Shown: piece after piece, positions 16,660-25,686 of the stretch
How positions within the stretch are numbered: position 1 is the first letter of the stretch
How the letters are laid out: each line of letters opens with the position of its first letter
Source of the DNA: Streptomyces albireticuli
GTDB taxonomy: Bacteria; Actinomycetota; Actinomycetes; Streptomycetales; Streptomycetaceae
NCBI RefSeq assembly: GCF_002192455.1
Contig: NZ_CP021744.1
Coordinates: forward strand, 7,836,501 to 7,900,500
Direction: 5' to 3'
DNA length: 64,000 bases
Notes under the pieces: model-generated
Seen by the model: only the letters and a program-made list of their open reading frames with translations
Database searches by the model: none
Told to the model about the DNA's origin: nothing
Made by a program: the position numbers and the translations under genes

Positions 16660-18321
16660 ATGAGCAGTACCGAGCAACGATCGAAGGAACCCGCCGTCCG
16701 CGAAGAGACTCCGCACGCCAGGGCCGGGCACGCGGCCCGGGAGACCTTGGAGGACTACACCCTCCGCTTCGCCCCGCGCGGCTACCGCCGCTGGACGCCG
16801 ATGGTCGTGGCGACCACGGCGATGGGCGGGATCGCGTACCTGGCCGACTTCTCGATCGGCGCCGGCATCGGCCTCACGCACGGCACCGGGAACGCCCTCG
16901 CCGCGATCCTCGTCGCCGCCGTGGTCATCTTCGTCACCGGCTTTCCTCTCGCCTACTACGGGGCGCGCTACAACATCGACCTGGACCTGATCACCCGCGG
17001 CTCCGGCTTCGGCTACTACGGTTCGGTCCTGACCAGCGTCATCTTCGCCAGCTTCACCTTCGTCTTCTTCGCCCTCGAAGGATCGATCATGGCGCAGGGG
17101 CTGAAGCTGGGCCTGGGGCTGCCGCTGTGGCTCGGTTATCTGGTCTCGACGTTCATGGTGATCCCCCTGGTCGTCTACGGGATGAAGGCGCTCAGCAGGC
17201 TTCAGGTGTGGACGACACCCGTCTGGTTGCTGCTGATGGTGGGACCGCTGGTCTACCTGGTGGCCACCGACCCGGGCACCGTGGACCGCTGGTTGTCCTA
17301 CGCGGGCACCGACGGCCAGGGAGGGGTGAACACCGCCTCGGTGCTGCTGGGCTCCGGCGTCTGCCTGTCACTGATCGCGCAGATCGGCGAACAGATCGAC
17401 TACCTGCGTTTCATGCCTCCCCGTACCGACGCGAACCGCCGCGCCTGGTGGACGGCGGTCGTGGTGGCCGGTCCCGGCTGGGTCGTGCTCGGTGCGCTGA
17501 AACAGGCGACAGGAGTCTTCCTCGCCGTCTACGTCATCGCCTCGGTGGGGCCGGCGGCCGCGACCGAGCCCGTTCAGCAGTTCAAGGCCGCCTTCGACGC
17601 GATGATGCCCTCGTGGCTGGTCGTTCCGCTGGCCGTGGTCCTGGTCGTGATCAGCCAGATCAAGATCAACGTGACGAACGCCTACTCCGGCTCACTGGCC
17701 TGGACCAACTCCTTCACCCGGCTGACCGGGCGCTACCCGGGCCGCATGGTGTTCGTCCTGCTCAACCTGGCCTTCGCGCTGGCGCTGATGGAGGCCGACA
17801 TGTTCAGCTTCCTCAACCGCGTCCTGAGCTTCTACTCCAACTGCGCCATCGCCTGGGTCGTCACCGTGGCCACGGACATCATCGTGAACAAGTACCTGCT
17901 GAAACTCTCCCCGCACGCCCCCGAGTTCCGGCGCGGCATGCTGTACGCCGTCAACCCCGTGGGCACGGTCGCCTTCGTCGCCGCCTCCGGCCTGTCGATC
18001 GCCCTGTACTTCCACGCCCTCGGCGACACGCTCCAGCCCTACTCGCCGGTCGCGGCGGCACTGATCGCCTTCGTCCTCACCCCGCTGATGGCCGTACTGA
18101 CCAAGGGGCGCTACTACCTGCGCCGCACCACGGACGGGATCGACGAACCCCTGCTCGACGCCGACGGCAACCCGAGCGCCACGCTCTACGAGTGCCACGT
18201 GTGCCGGCAGGAGTTCGAGCGCCCGGACGTGGCCGCCTGCCGCACCCACGACGCCGTGGTCTGCTCCCTGTGCCTGAGCACCGACAGGATCGGCGACCAC
18301 GTCCTCCCCGCGGGCGGATGA
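16660..18321 (+). CDS. NCS1-family cytosine/purine/allantoin-type permease with C-terminal Cys motif
   Basis: A 553-residue membrane transporter with about 12 predicted helices between residues 45 and 490. Signature segments include GSGFGYYGSVLTSVIFASF and SQIKINVTNAYSGSLAWTNS, typical of NCS1 nucleobase:cation symporters. Unusually, the cytoplasmic tail (last 50 residues) has a zinc-ribbon-like pattern: ECHVC, then CRTHDAVVCSLC. GGAGA lies before ATG 16660; the frame opens 54 bases earlier but without an RBS. The neighbouring amidohydrolase suggests uptake of a cyclic amide or nucleobase for hydrolysis. Confidence 0.85.
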   Translation: MSSTEQRSKEPAVREETPHARAGHAARETLEDYTLRFAPRGYRRWTPMVVATTAMGGIAYLADFSIGAGIGLTHGTGNALAAILVAAVVIFVTGFPLAYYGARYNIDLDLITRGSGFGYYGSVLTSVIFASFTFVFFALEGSIMAQGLKLGLGLPLWLGYLVSTFMVIPLVVYGMKALSRLQVWTTPVWLLLMVGPLVYLVATDPGTVDRWLSYAGTDGQGGVNTASVLLGSGVCLSLIAQIGEQIDYLRFMPPRTDANRRAWWTAVVVAGPGWVVLGALKQATGVFLAVYVIASVGPAAATEPVQQFKAAFDAMMPSWLVVPLAVVLVVISQIKINVTNAYSGSLAWTNSFTRLTGRYPGRMVFVLLNLAFALALMEADMFSFLNRVLSFYSNCAIAWVVTVATDIIVNKYLLKLSPHAPEFRRGMLYAVNPVGTVAFVAASGLSIALYFHALGDTLQPYSPVAAALIAFVLTPLMAVLTKGRYYLRRTTDGIDEPLLDADGNPSATLYECHVCRQEFERPDVAACRTHDAVVCSLCLSTDRIGDHVLPAGG

Positions 18322-18347
18322 GGAACGTCGTGACCGTCGGACCGGCG

Positions 18348-19139
18348 TCAGCCGGCGGCGGGTTCGATGCCCCAGGCGGCGGCCCGGCCGGCGGCGGCCG
18401 CGCGGTTGGGGACGCCGAGCTTGGTGAGGATGTGCTCGATGTGGGTCCCCACGGTGCGCGGTGTGACGTACAGCCGCTCGGCTATCTCCCGGTTGGTGCG
18501 GCCGGCTGTCAGTTCGGCCAGCACCTGGAGCTCACGTGGTGAGAGCCCGCCGGGCCGCCCTGTGCCAGGGTGCCGCGCGTCCGCGGCGGGGCCGGCCGTG
18601 ACGGCCTCCTCGGGCCGCGGACCCGCGTGACGGGCCACGGCCGCGGCGAGGGCCTCGGTGAGCAGGGTGACCACGGCGCGCGCCGGATCGGGCGTGCGCC
18701 GCGGCCGGCGGGTGCTGACGTTCAGCATGCCGACGTACCGGCCGTCGGCGGCGAACAGGCACTGGGCCACGCCGTCCTCGATGCCGAGGGGAGACAGCAC
18801 GTCCTGGAAGCCCGGGGAGGCCGCCAGGAGCCGCGGGGGGACGTCCCTGAGCCAGAGGCCGCCCCGGGCCGGACTGCGGAGCACGGGGAACACCGGGTCG
18901 TGGTGGAGGCGGGTCTCGATGTAGGCCGTGGCGTCGTCCGGGTAGCTCCCGGCCAGCGTGGTGTGGCGCCGGCGCAGCGGATCCCACCGGGACAGGGAGG
19001 CGTGGTCGTACTCCATCACCTCCGACAGCGCCGCCAGGACCGTGTCGACGCCGGTCGCGCCGCTCGTGGCGCTCCTGGCGGCCTCGCGGACGTGGACGGC
19101 CGCGTCCAGGATGTCCGCCGTGCTCCGCTCCGTTGCCAT
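18348..19139 (-). CDS. LuxR-family regulator with GAF-like sensor domain
   Basis: A 263-residue regulator. Residues about 20-170 resemble a GAF-type sensor (VLAALSEVMEYDHASLSRWD, VAQCLFAADGRYVGMLNVS). The C-terminal 65 residues are a LuxR helix-turn-helix: LSPRELQVLAELTAGRTNRE, IAERLYVTPRTVGTHIEHIL. It is convergent with the NCS1 permease and transcribed away from the amidohydrolase, which starts upstream on the same strand. The ATG at 19139 is preceded almost directly by GGGGA, too close for a normal RBS, so the start may be leaderless or slightly different. Ligand unknown. Confidence 0.82.
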   Translation of the reverse strand: MATERSTADILDAAVHVREAARSATSGATGVDTVLAALSEVMEYDHASLSRWDPLRRRHTTLAGSYPDDATAYIETRLHHDPVFPVLRSPARGGLWLRDVPPRLLAASPGFQDVLSPLGIEDGVAQCLFAADGRYVGMLNVSTRRPRRTPDPARAVVTLLTEALAAAVARHAGPRPEEAVTAGPAADARHPGTGRPGGLSPRELQVLAELTAGRTNREIAERLYVTPRTVGTHIEHILTKLGVPNRAAAAGRAAAWGIEPAAG

Positions 19140-19170
19140 TCCCCAAGGATGATCATGTGGCTGGAATACG

Positions 19171-20874
19171 TCAATCGCGGAGGGTGTCGTGCACGACCCG
19201 CCCGTCCATGACGGTGAGGACGACGGGCATCTCCGGGATGTCGTGGGGGTCGGCGGTGAGCAGGTCCCCGTCGAGCACGCAGAGGTCCGCGACCTTGCCC
19301 GGCTCAAGGGAGCCCTTCCAGTCGTCGGCGAAGTCCTGCCACGCCGCGTCGATCGTGTACGTACGGATCGCCTCGGCGAGCCCGATGCGCTGCCCGGGGC
19401 CGCTGACCCGGCCGGTGGCCTTCGACTCGCGCAGCATCATGGTGGCGACGCCCTGGCGCCAGTCCGGGTACGTGACGGGGGCGTCGGAGCCGCTCGCGAC
19501 CCGTACGCCGGCGTCGATGGCATCGCGGTAGGGCCATGCGTACGCGGCCCGTTCGGCGCCGACGAAATCCTCCTCCATGTCGGCGACGGTCCACTTGATG
19601 GTGGGGTTCATGTTGACGCCGAAGCCGTGCGCGGCCAGCACCTTCATGCTGTACGCGGTGAGGAAGTCGCCGTGGATGACGTAGTGGCGGGCGTCGGGCC
19701 GCGGGTGCTCGGCCACGGCGGCGGCGAAGGCGTCCGCGACGGTGTCGCAGGCCCGGTCGCCGGTGACGTGGACGCCCAGCTGGTACCCGGCGGCGTGGGC
19801 GTGCCGGATGACGGCCCCGATCTCGGCGGCCCGCTCGGTGTCGCTCCCGCCGCCGACGCACAGGGAGCCGCAGCCGCCGCCGACGTACGGCTCGTGCATC
19901 CAGGCCGTCTTGTTGGGGACCACGCCGTCGGCGAAGACCTTGACCCCGTGGATCGCGAGGCGGCGCGGATCGGCGTCGCCGGACACGCTGAGAGCGTCGA
20001 GGGTGCGGGCGAACTCCTCGGCGGTGCTCGTCATGCCGGTGGGCAGCAGCAGGACGCCGACGCGTGCGGTCAGCTCGCCCTCGGCCAGCAGCTCGCGGTA
20101 GACGTCGAGGGTCTCCGTGCCCAGCGTGCCCCGGGTGATGCCGGCGCCGCCGGGGCCGAGCCCGGGCTCGGTGTAGCTGGTCACGCCGAGCCGGGCGAGC
20201 GTGGCGAGGGCCGACCTGATCGCGTCGGCCCGTTCCTGCCGGCTGAGCGGCGGCAGCGCGTTCTGGACGAGGGCCTGGGCCCCCTCGTGGAGCAGCCCGG
20301 TCGGCTCCCCGGCCTCGTCCGCGACGATGGCTCCGCCGGGCGGCGCGACGGTGTGCCGGTCGATCCCGATGAGCTCCAGCGCCTTGGAGTTGACCCAGGT
20401 GGCGTGCCCGGAGAAGGAGTACAGGACGACGGGGTGGTCCGGGCTCACGGCGTCGAGATCGCGCCGCGAGGGCAGCCGCGAAGGTTCGGAGACGCACTCG
20501 TCGAGGTAGCCGGTGTCCCAGCCGTGCCCCGTGATCCACTGCCCGCCGGGCAGCCGCCCGGCGGCCTCCCGCACCGCCTCGGCCACGTCCGCGAGGGAGG
20601 ACACGGCGGGATGGCCGAGGTCGAGGGAGAGCGGCGGCGTCGCCATGCCGAAGGCGCACCCGTGCAGATGGGAATCGTTGATACCGGGAAGCAGCGTCGC
20701 TCCCCGCAGGTCGACGACGCGGGTGCCGGGCCCGACGAGCGGTGCGACGTCGTCCCGCCCACCGACGGCACTGATGACCCCACCGGTCACCGCCAGGGCC
20801 GAGGCGAGGGAGAACCCCGCATCGACCGTGACCACCCGCCCGCCGAGAAACACCAGATCCGCGTACGTGCCCAT
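19171..20874 (-). CDS. YtcJ-type amidohydrolase (amidohydrolase 3 family)
   Basis: A 567-residue metal-dependent hydrolase with the YtcJ layout. The metal-binding DSHLHG motif lies in LLPGINDSHLHG near residue 67, histidines in GVHVTGDRA and YVIHGDF, and the late aspartate in SGSDAPVTYPDW. The C-terminal strand GKVADLCVLDGDLL closes the small beta domain. GAAAGGA precedes ATG 20874. The family cleaves amide or imine bonds of varied small molecules. The nearby NCS1 permease makes a nitrogenous ring compound a reasonable guess. The LuxR gene lies 31 bases downstream on the same strand. Confidence 0.85.
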   Translation of the reverse strand: MGTYADLVFLGGRVVTVDAGFSLASALAVTGGVISAVGGRDDVAPLVGPGTRVVDLRGATLLPGINDSHLHGCAFGMATPPLSLDLGHPAVSSLADVAEAVREAAGRLPGGQWITGHGWDTGYLDECVSEPSRLPSRRDLDAVSPDHPVVLYSFSGHATWVNSKALELIGIDRHTVAPPGGAIVADEAGEPTGLLHEGAQALVQNALPPLSRQERADAIRSALATLARLGVTSYTEPGLGPGGAGITRGTLGTETLDVYRELLAEGELTARVGVLLLPTGMTSTAEEFARTLDALSVSGDADPRRLAIHGVKVFADGVVPNKTAWMHEPYVGGGCGSLCVGGGSDTERAAEIGAVIRHAHAAGYQLGVHVTGDRACDTVADAFAAAVAEHPRPDARHYVIHGDFLTAYSMKVLAAHGFGVNMNPTIKWTVADMEEDFVGAERAAYAWPYRDAIDAGVRVASGSDAPVTYPDWRQGVATMMLRESKATGRVSGPGQRIGLAEAIRTYTIDAAWQDFADDWKGSLEPGKVADLCVLDGDLLTADPHDIPEMPVVLTVMDGRVVHDTLRD

Positions 20875-21120
20875 AGAAGGTCCTTTCGGAAGCGGGCGGC
20901 ACCACGGCCGCCCGCGAGCGATCTCCCGAGGACTATGACCGCGCTTTTGCCTCGCGCACATCGGTCATGTCACCGATACGCGCGTTTGTGGGGGCGGGCT
21001 GACGGCTCGTGCGCGCATCGTGCACCGATCCGTCGGACACACTGGTGCCGTGACCACACCGGTCCGCTGGCGCCCGGCGACCGACGGCCGGTCGGCGGAG
21101 CGGCCGGGTACAGTCACCCG

Positions 21121-21732
21121 ATGCTGCGTATCGACTTCCCCATCGCCACCACCCGGCTGACACTCCGTCCGTTCCGGCCCGAGGACGCCGAGGACGTCGG
21201 CGACTACCAAGGCCGGCCCGACGTCGCCCGATTCATGCGGTGGGAGCCGCGCGGAGCGGAGGACGTCCGGGTGGCGGTGGAGCAGATGACCCGGGAGACC
21301 GGGCTGGTCTCGGACGGGGACTGCCTCAGCCTGGCGGTCGTCGAGCCGGGCACGGGGAAGGTCGTCGGACAGGTCGAACTCGTCCTGCTCAGCGCGGAAC
21401 ACCGCCAGGGCGAGCTCGGCTATGTCTTCCACCCCGCTCACCAGGGCAAGGGCTTCGCCACCGAGGCCGCGTCCGCCGTCCTGCGCCTGGGCTTCGAGGA
21501 ACTGGGGCTGCACCGGGTGATCGGCCGCTGCCACGCGGACAACACCGCCTCCGCCGGTCTCCTCGAACGGCTGGGCATGCGCCGGGAGGCCCGTCTCATC
21601 GGGACGGAGTTCTTCAAGGGGGCATGGCGCGACGACCTGGTGTACGCCATGCTCCAGCGGGAGTGGCAGGCACCGGCCGCCCGGCGGGACACGGCACATG
21701 CCCCTGAAGCAGGCACCGGCGCCCGCGCTTGA
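21121..21732 (+). CDS. GNAT acetyltransferase, RimJ/RimL-like
   Basis: A 203-residue N-acetyltransferase. The N-terminal TTRLTLRPFRPEDAEDV and the CoA-binding ELGYVFHPAHQGKGFATEAA are typical of the RimJ/RimL branch, followed by HADNTASAGLLERLGM. It probably acetylates a protein N-terminus, an amine antibiotic or a polyamine; nothing local narrows this. The C-terminal 25 residues are low-complexity. It is an isolated gene, divergent from the amidohydrolase. Confidence 0.82.
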   Translation: MLRIDFPIATTRLTLRPFRPEDAEDVGDYQGRPDVARFMRWEPRGAEDVRVAVEQMTRETGLVSDGDCLSLAVVEPGTGKVVGQVELVLLSAEHRQGELGYVFHPAHQGKGFATEAASAVLRLGFEELGLHRVIGRCHADNTASAGLLERLGMRREARLIGTEFFKGAWRDDLVYAMLQREWQAPAARRDTAHAPEAGTGARA

Positions 21733-21791
21733 CCGAGGCCGGGCCGGGCGGCCGCGCGGGTCGGCCTTGAGATCCCTACCCGCCCCGCGGG

Positions 21792-21975
21792 TCACCGATT
21801 CTTGAACTCCTCGATGGCCGCCCTGGCCGCATGCTGCATCGCGTCGCTTCCGGCGTGCCCGGAGTCCTCGAAGATGTGGAGCCGCGCGTCCGGCCACACC
21901 TTCGCCAGCTCCCACGCCGTCGGTACCGGGCTGCCCATGTCGTGTCGGCCGTGGACCAGTACCGCCGGCTTCAGG
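21792..21975 (-). pseudogene. C-terminal remnant of a proline-iminopeptidase-like alpha/beta hydrolase
   Basis: Reading the minus strand gives about 58 residues in one frame ending at a TGA at 21792-21794. They include LKPAVLVHGRHDMGSPVPTA, then WPDARLHIFEDSGHAGSD and a terminal IEEFKNR. The catalytic Asp (GRHD) and His (SGHAG) of a prolyl-aminopeptidase-like C-terminus are there. The nucleophile half and start are gone: the frame stops making sense at about 21975, exactly where the ectA-like gene ends. This marks a rearrangement or insertion boundary for the island to the right. Confidence 0.7.
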
Positions 21976-22483
21976 CGCGAGGGTTCAGTGGCCCGATGCG
22001 GTAGAGGATCTCGTCATGGTCGCCGCCCGGGAGCTCCTCCGCGAGGAACAGCGGTTCGGTGTGGATGTCGGCGTCGTATGCGTTGGCGACCATACGCAGC
22101 AGCATGGTGATCGGCTTGTTCTGCTCGGAGACGCTGGTTTCGACGTATTTCGCCCCCGCGGCCAGCTGGAGGTCGATCGCGTTCGCGAGGATGTCGATTC
22201 CGAGCCCAGAGATGCCGCTGCCGGGCTTGACCGCCGCCTGCCAGATGAAGAACGTATCCGGTTCGTCGGGGCGGCGGTATCCGGTCATGAAGCCCACGAT
22301 GTCGTCGCCCGCGGTGGCCACCATGGAGGTCTTGGCGAAGTCCCGGAACCAGAGCGTGTAGTGGTAGGAACTGTTGTCGTCCAGCATCGGCTCGTCGACG
22401 ACCATCCGCCACACGGGGACGGCGTCCTTCGGGGTAGGTGTGCGGTAGCGGACTTCGGTCTTCTCCGACAGTGAGCCGGTCAT
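21971..22483 (-). CDS. ectA: L-2,4-diaminobutyrate acetyltransferase
   Basis: A 170-residue GNAT enzyme matching EctA, which acetylates diaminobutyrate in ectoine synthesis. Telling segments are LDDNSSYHYTLWFRDFAKTS, VGFMTGYRRPDEPDTFFIWQ and DEILYRIGPLNP. RBS GAAGGGAAG sits five bases before ATG 22483. It is not next to ectB or ectC: it is the last gene of a minus-strand run headed by carrier-protein genes, with ectC, ectD and ectB 9-12 kb away. The middle (SEQNKPITMLLRMVANAYDA) differs from common EctA sequences, so an altered acceptor is possible. Confidence 0.82.
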   Translation of the reverse strand: MTGSLSEKTEVRYRTPTPKDAVPVWRMVVDEPMLDDNSSYHYTLWFRDFAKTSMVATAGDDIVGFMTGYRRPDEPDTFFIWQAAVKPGSGISGLGIDILANAIDLQLAAGAKYVETSVSEQNKPITMLLRMVANAYDADIHTEPLFLAEELPGGDHDEILYRIGPLNPRA

Positions 22484-22508
22484 CGTTCTTCCCTTCGCGT
22501 CAGGCGGA

Positions 22509-23234
22509 TCAGAGCGTCAATCGGTGGGGTCCGGGGCGGCCGGCGATCGCGCGCACATCGGTGATCCGGTGTGTGCTCGCGATCGCGGCGGCGTGCCCTT
22601 CCACGAACACGTCCAGGAGGTGGACCTCGGACGAAGGCCAGTCCTCGGCGGGACTCCCGTGGGGAAGGGCCAGGTCACCCCGCACCCCGATACGGTCCAG
22701 CCGGGCCGCCAGGCCGTGTCCCGTGAGCTTGACGGTGGCCTCTTTCCTGGACCAGAGCCTCGTGAAGGCCCCGGGCAGTTCATGCGGGGGCAGCTGGGAC
22801 AGGGCCACGCGTTCGTCCGGTGTCGTGGTGCGCGCGAGGAGACCCTGCGGGACGCCGGGGCCCGCGATCGTTTCGAGGTCGATGCCCACGAGCCCGTACG
22901 CCACGACCCCGACCAGAACCCGGTGGCGAGTGTGCGCGACCGAGTACTCGTACCCGGCTCCGACGACGCGAGGGCGGCCATGGCCGGCGCCGCAGCGTTC
23001 ACAGGTGCGCTCGACGCGCACCTGGCGGGGAGGGCTGCCGGTGTACCGGCAGGCGATCAGACGCTGAGTCGCTCGCGAGGTGACGAAGAGATCTCGTCGC
23101 CCGCCCTCGGGAATCGCCTCGGCGCGGGCCGCCTCGTCGGGTGCCAGCAGTCCTTCCCAGCCGGGTCGCGCGCGGACGGGCACCGACCAGAGGTGGCACT
23201 CGCCGGCGGCGGGCAGGGCGTCGACGGCGGACAG
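22509..23234 (-). CDS. Sfp-type 4'-phosphopantetheinyl transferase
   Basis: A protein of about 241 residues that installs the phosphopantetheine arm on carrier proteins. The magnesium-binding VGIDLETI and the WSRKEATVKLTGHGL motif of the Sfp family are intact. The start is uncertain: no ATG/GTG/TTG lies close upstream of the conserved LWSVPV region. A CTG at 23234 follows the good ribosome site AAGGGAG by six bases and is my choice; the GTG inside LWSVPV would lose part of the first strand. By context it activates the ACP encoded at 27762. Confidence 0.75.
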   Translation of the reverse strand: MSAVDALPAAGECHLWSVPVRARPGWEGLLAPDEAARAEAIPEGGRRDLFVTSRATQRLIACRYTGSPPRQVRVERTCERCGAGHGRPRVVGAGYEYSVAHTRHRVLVGVVAYGLVGIDLETIAGPGVPQGLLARTTTPDERVALSQLPPHELPGAFTRLWSRKEATVKLTGHGLAARLDRIGVRGDLALPHGSPAEDWPSSEVHLLDVFVEGHAAAIASTHRITDVRAIAGRPGPHRLTL

Positions 23235-23335
23235 CTTCGCTCCCTTCCCGGTACGGTTCCGAATTCGTCGTCCGCGGCCCCGGCAGGTCGCTCGCGTGAC
23301 CCGGTCGCCGGGGCCGCGAGCGACGAAGGCCGGGA

Positions 23336-25048
23336 TCAGACCTCGTACTCGGTTCCGACGCCGTCGAAGCGGAGGCGGTCCTGGATGAACACCTCCTCGC
23401 CGTTCTTGTCGTAGCCGGTCAAGAGGCCTGCCTCCATGAGGCGGATGACGATCTGGGAGCTCAGCTCCTGCTGGTCGGCTTCGCTCAGTTCGCGGATGAG
23501 CTCCTTGTAGCCGACCTCCTCCTTGAGGAGGCGGCTGAAGATCTGCCGGTGCTTCTCCTCCAGCGGCCACTTGATCATGTCGCGGCCCTCCTCATTGGCG
23601 AGGACCTGCTTGGACTCCAGCCTGAACGTCTCCGGATCGACCTTGTAGTACGGCTTGAGGGCCACCTCCTTACCGTTCCACTGGAGACGCTTGATGCGGT
23701 TGAGCCGCTTGGTCAGCTGACTGATCCAGCGCACGCGGGCGGGGTTGAGCTCGTCGTCGGTGAACTCGTCGCTCAGCTCCATGCGCTGGTGGCGTCCGAT
23801 GCTCATCATGGTCGTCGCGCGGTCCCGGAAGTCGGTCACCGACCACGTGCCGTCCTTGCTGGAAGCGGCCAGGCGTTCGAACCAGCGCTTGCGGTTCAGC
23901 CGCCCGTCGTCGGATTCACTGATGCGCCGCCTGACCCAGAACTCCGACTCCGGTTCGGTGAAGGAGGCCAGGGTGTAGAAGGAGGCGAGGAACTCGTGGT
24001 ATTGCTCGTAGGTCTCACGGTAGGCGCGGTTGTACCAGGCGTGGACCTCCTCGGTCTCCTCCTCCCGCCTGGTGATCCGGTCGATCGCGGCGGCCGCGGA
24101 GACGGCCGACTGCGTGGCCAGGTGCACGCCCTGGGAGAACAGCGGGTCGGTGAAGCAGGCCGAGTCGCCGGAGAGGAAGTAGCGGCCGCCGGAGTACACC
24201 TCGGAGTCGTACGACCAGTCGTGGACCACCCGGACCTCGTCGACCATCTCGGCGTCACCGAGGATCTCCTTGGCCCGGACGGCCTTGGCGAGGGACTCAC
24301 GGTAGAAGCGGTCGGGGCCCCTCTCCTTCACCTCGCTCGACTTCGAGCGGTCGACGACCAGTCCGACACTGTAGAGGTCGCCCTTGAGCGGGATCATCCA
24401 CACCCAGCCGTCCTCGAAGGTGATGGAGTAAGTCGTTCCGTTGAGATCGCCCTCGAAGGGGTCGGGGCAGCGGAAGTACGACCAGATCGCGAAGCTCTTG
24501 TAGAACTCGTCGTAGCGCCGCACTTTGAGCTTCCGGGCCAGGGGCCCGTTGGCGCCGCCGGCGTCGATCACGAAGTCGCACTCCACCTGCCTCGCGTCAC
24601 CGCCCTGGCCCGCGGTGAGCGACACCTTTCCGGGATCCGCTATGTCGACATGGGACACCGGCGTGTTCTCGTGCACCTCGATGCCGCGCTCCTTCACCTC
24701 GTCGAGGAGGAGCTGGTCGAATTCCTCACGCTTGACCTGGATGGCGTGGTCGAAGACCCACGGCGACGTCTTCGGAGTGGTGAAGGAGAAGGTCCACGGA
24801 GCCTCGTCCTGGCCCCACAGGAAAGTGGCCGAGGGCTTCTCGACGAAGCCGGCGGCATCGATCCTGTCCTGAAGGCCGAGCCGGTCGAAGATGGACAGCG
24901 AACCGGGGAGGAGGGATTCCCCGATCCGGTAGCGGGGGAAGCTGTCGCGCTCGAAGACGACCGGTTCGTGGCCGAGCTTGTGCAGCGTGAGGGCGGCGGT
25001 GCAGCCGGCGGGTCCGGCCCCGATGATGGCGACGGTCGATCGGTTCAT
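23336..25048 (-). CDS. flavin-dependent halogenase, carrier-protein type
   Basis: A 570-residue FADH2-dependent halogenase. The FAD site is IIGAGPAGCTAALTLHKLG at the N-terminus, and the halogenase signature W-x-W-x-I-P appears as GWVWMIPL. GDSACFTDPLFSQGVHLATQ is the second FAD/substrate segment. A long C-terminal extension (residues about 380-570), ending in a winged-helix-like region, is the form seen in halogenases acting on carrier-bound aryl or pyrrolyl groups (CndH/PltA-like). With an ACP, ligase and PPTase alongside, the substrate is probably an acyl-S-ACP. Chloride or bromide and the ring position cannot be predicted. Confidence 0.85.
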   Translation of the reverse strand: MNRSTVAIIGAGPAGCTAALTLHKLGHEPVVFERDSFPRYRIGESLLPGSLSIFDRLGLQDRIDAAGFVEKPSATFLWGQDEAPWTFSFTTPKTSPWVFDHAIQVKREEFDQLLLDEVKERGIEVHENTPVSHVDIADPGKVSLTAGQGGDARQVECDFVIDAGGANGPLARKLKVRRYDEFYKSFAIWSYFRCPDPFEGDLNGTTYSITFEDGWVWMIPLKGDLYSVGLVVDRSKSSEVKERGPDRFYRESLAKAVRAKEILGDAEMVDEVRVVHDWSYDSEVYSGGRYFLSGDSACFTDPLFSQGVHLATQSAVSAAAAIDRITRREEETEEVHAWYNRAYRETYEQYHEFLASFYTLASFTEPESEFWVRRRISESDDGRLNRKRWFERLAASSKDGTWSVTDFRDRATTMMSIGRHQRMELSDEFTDDELNPARVRWISQLTKRLNRIKRLQWNGKEVALKPYYKVDPETFRLESKQVLANEEGRDMIKWPLEEKHRQIFSRLLKEEVGYKELIRELSEADQQELSSQIVIRLMEAGLLTGYDKNGEEVFIQDRLRFDGVGTEYEV

Positions 25049-25059
25049 GGGCGTTTCCT

Positions 25060-25686
25060 TCACGACTGGAGGGACTTGATGGACTTGACGCGGCTCGGGG
25101 AGAGGTAGGAGAAGCCGCTCGCGGCGTTCTCGAACATGGTGATCCCCGCCTGGAAGCGGCATGCGTCGCCGATGGCGACCTCCGGGGCGACGGTGCAGCC
25201 GAGGCCGAAGAAGTTCCGGTCCCCGATCTCCACGCTGTTGCCGCCGTGGAAGTTCGGGGAGAAGAAGTTGCCCGACCCGATGCGGGAGTGGTGCCCGAAC
25301 GTGCACCGGTAATTGACGACGTTGTAGCTTCCGAGGACGGTGTTCACGCCGACGTAGTTGTCCGGTCCGATGATGTTGCCCACGCCGTCGACCGCGGCGG
25401 GGTCGACGCGGGAGGAGGGGTGGACGATGTTGACCGCCTCCAGCTTCCGCGGCGTGATGTACTCCTCGATCGACTCGCGCCGCGGCTCCATGCCGGGCAC
25501 GGCGAGGACGACCTTCGCCCCCTCGTCCGGCTCGTACTCGGTGAGCTTCGACCACTGCCCGTCCGGCGCGTGGACGTCCTCGCCCTCGACGGCGAGGAAG
25601 CGCTCGACACCGAAACCGGAGTCCTCGGCATAGCGCGCGACTTCCAGCGCGAACTTGCCCGCTCCTATGACGACCACGGAAGTCAT
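25060..25686 (-). CDS. NeuD-type left-handed beta-helix acyltransferase
   Basis: A 208-residue sugar-O-acyltransferase-like protein. The N-terminal Rossmann part (SVVVIGAGKFALEVARYAED) is followed by hexapeptide repeats (VGNIIGPDNYVGVNTVLGS, CTFGHHSRIGSGNFFSP) forming a left-handed beta helix. The catalytic-type histidine lies in FGHHSRIG. The ATG overlaps the ligase stop by four bases, so it is made together with the acyl-activating enzymes. It may transfer the carrier-bound acyl group to a hydroxyl or amine. Acceptor unknown. Confidence 0.8.
   Translation of the reverse strand: MTSVVVIGAGKFALEVARYAEDSGFGVERFLAVEGEDVHAPDGQWSKLTEYEPDEGAKVVLAVPGMEPRRESIEEYITPRKLEAVNIVHPSSRVDPAAVDGVGNIIGPDNYVGVNTVLGSYNVVNYRCTFGHHSRIGSGNFFSPNFHGGNSVEIGDRNFFGLGCTVAPEVAIGDACRFQAGITMFENAASGFSYLSPSRVKSIKSLQS

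Noticed and set aside
19189..21120. Long plus-strand open frame opposite the amidohydrolase running into the GNAT gene
   Set aside because: Only the last 203 residues (from ATG 21121) have family similarity; the rest mirrors the amidohydrolase.
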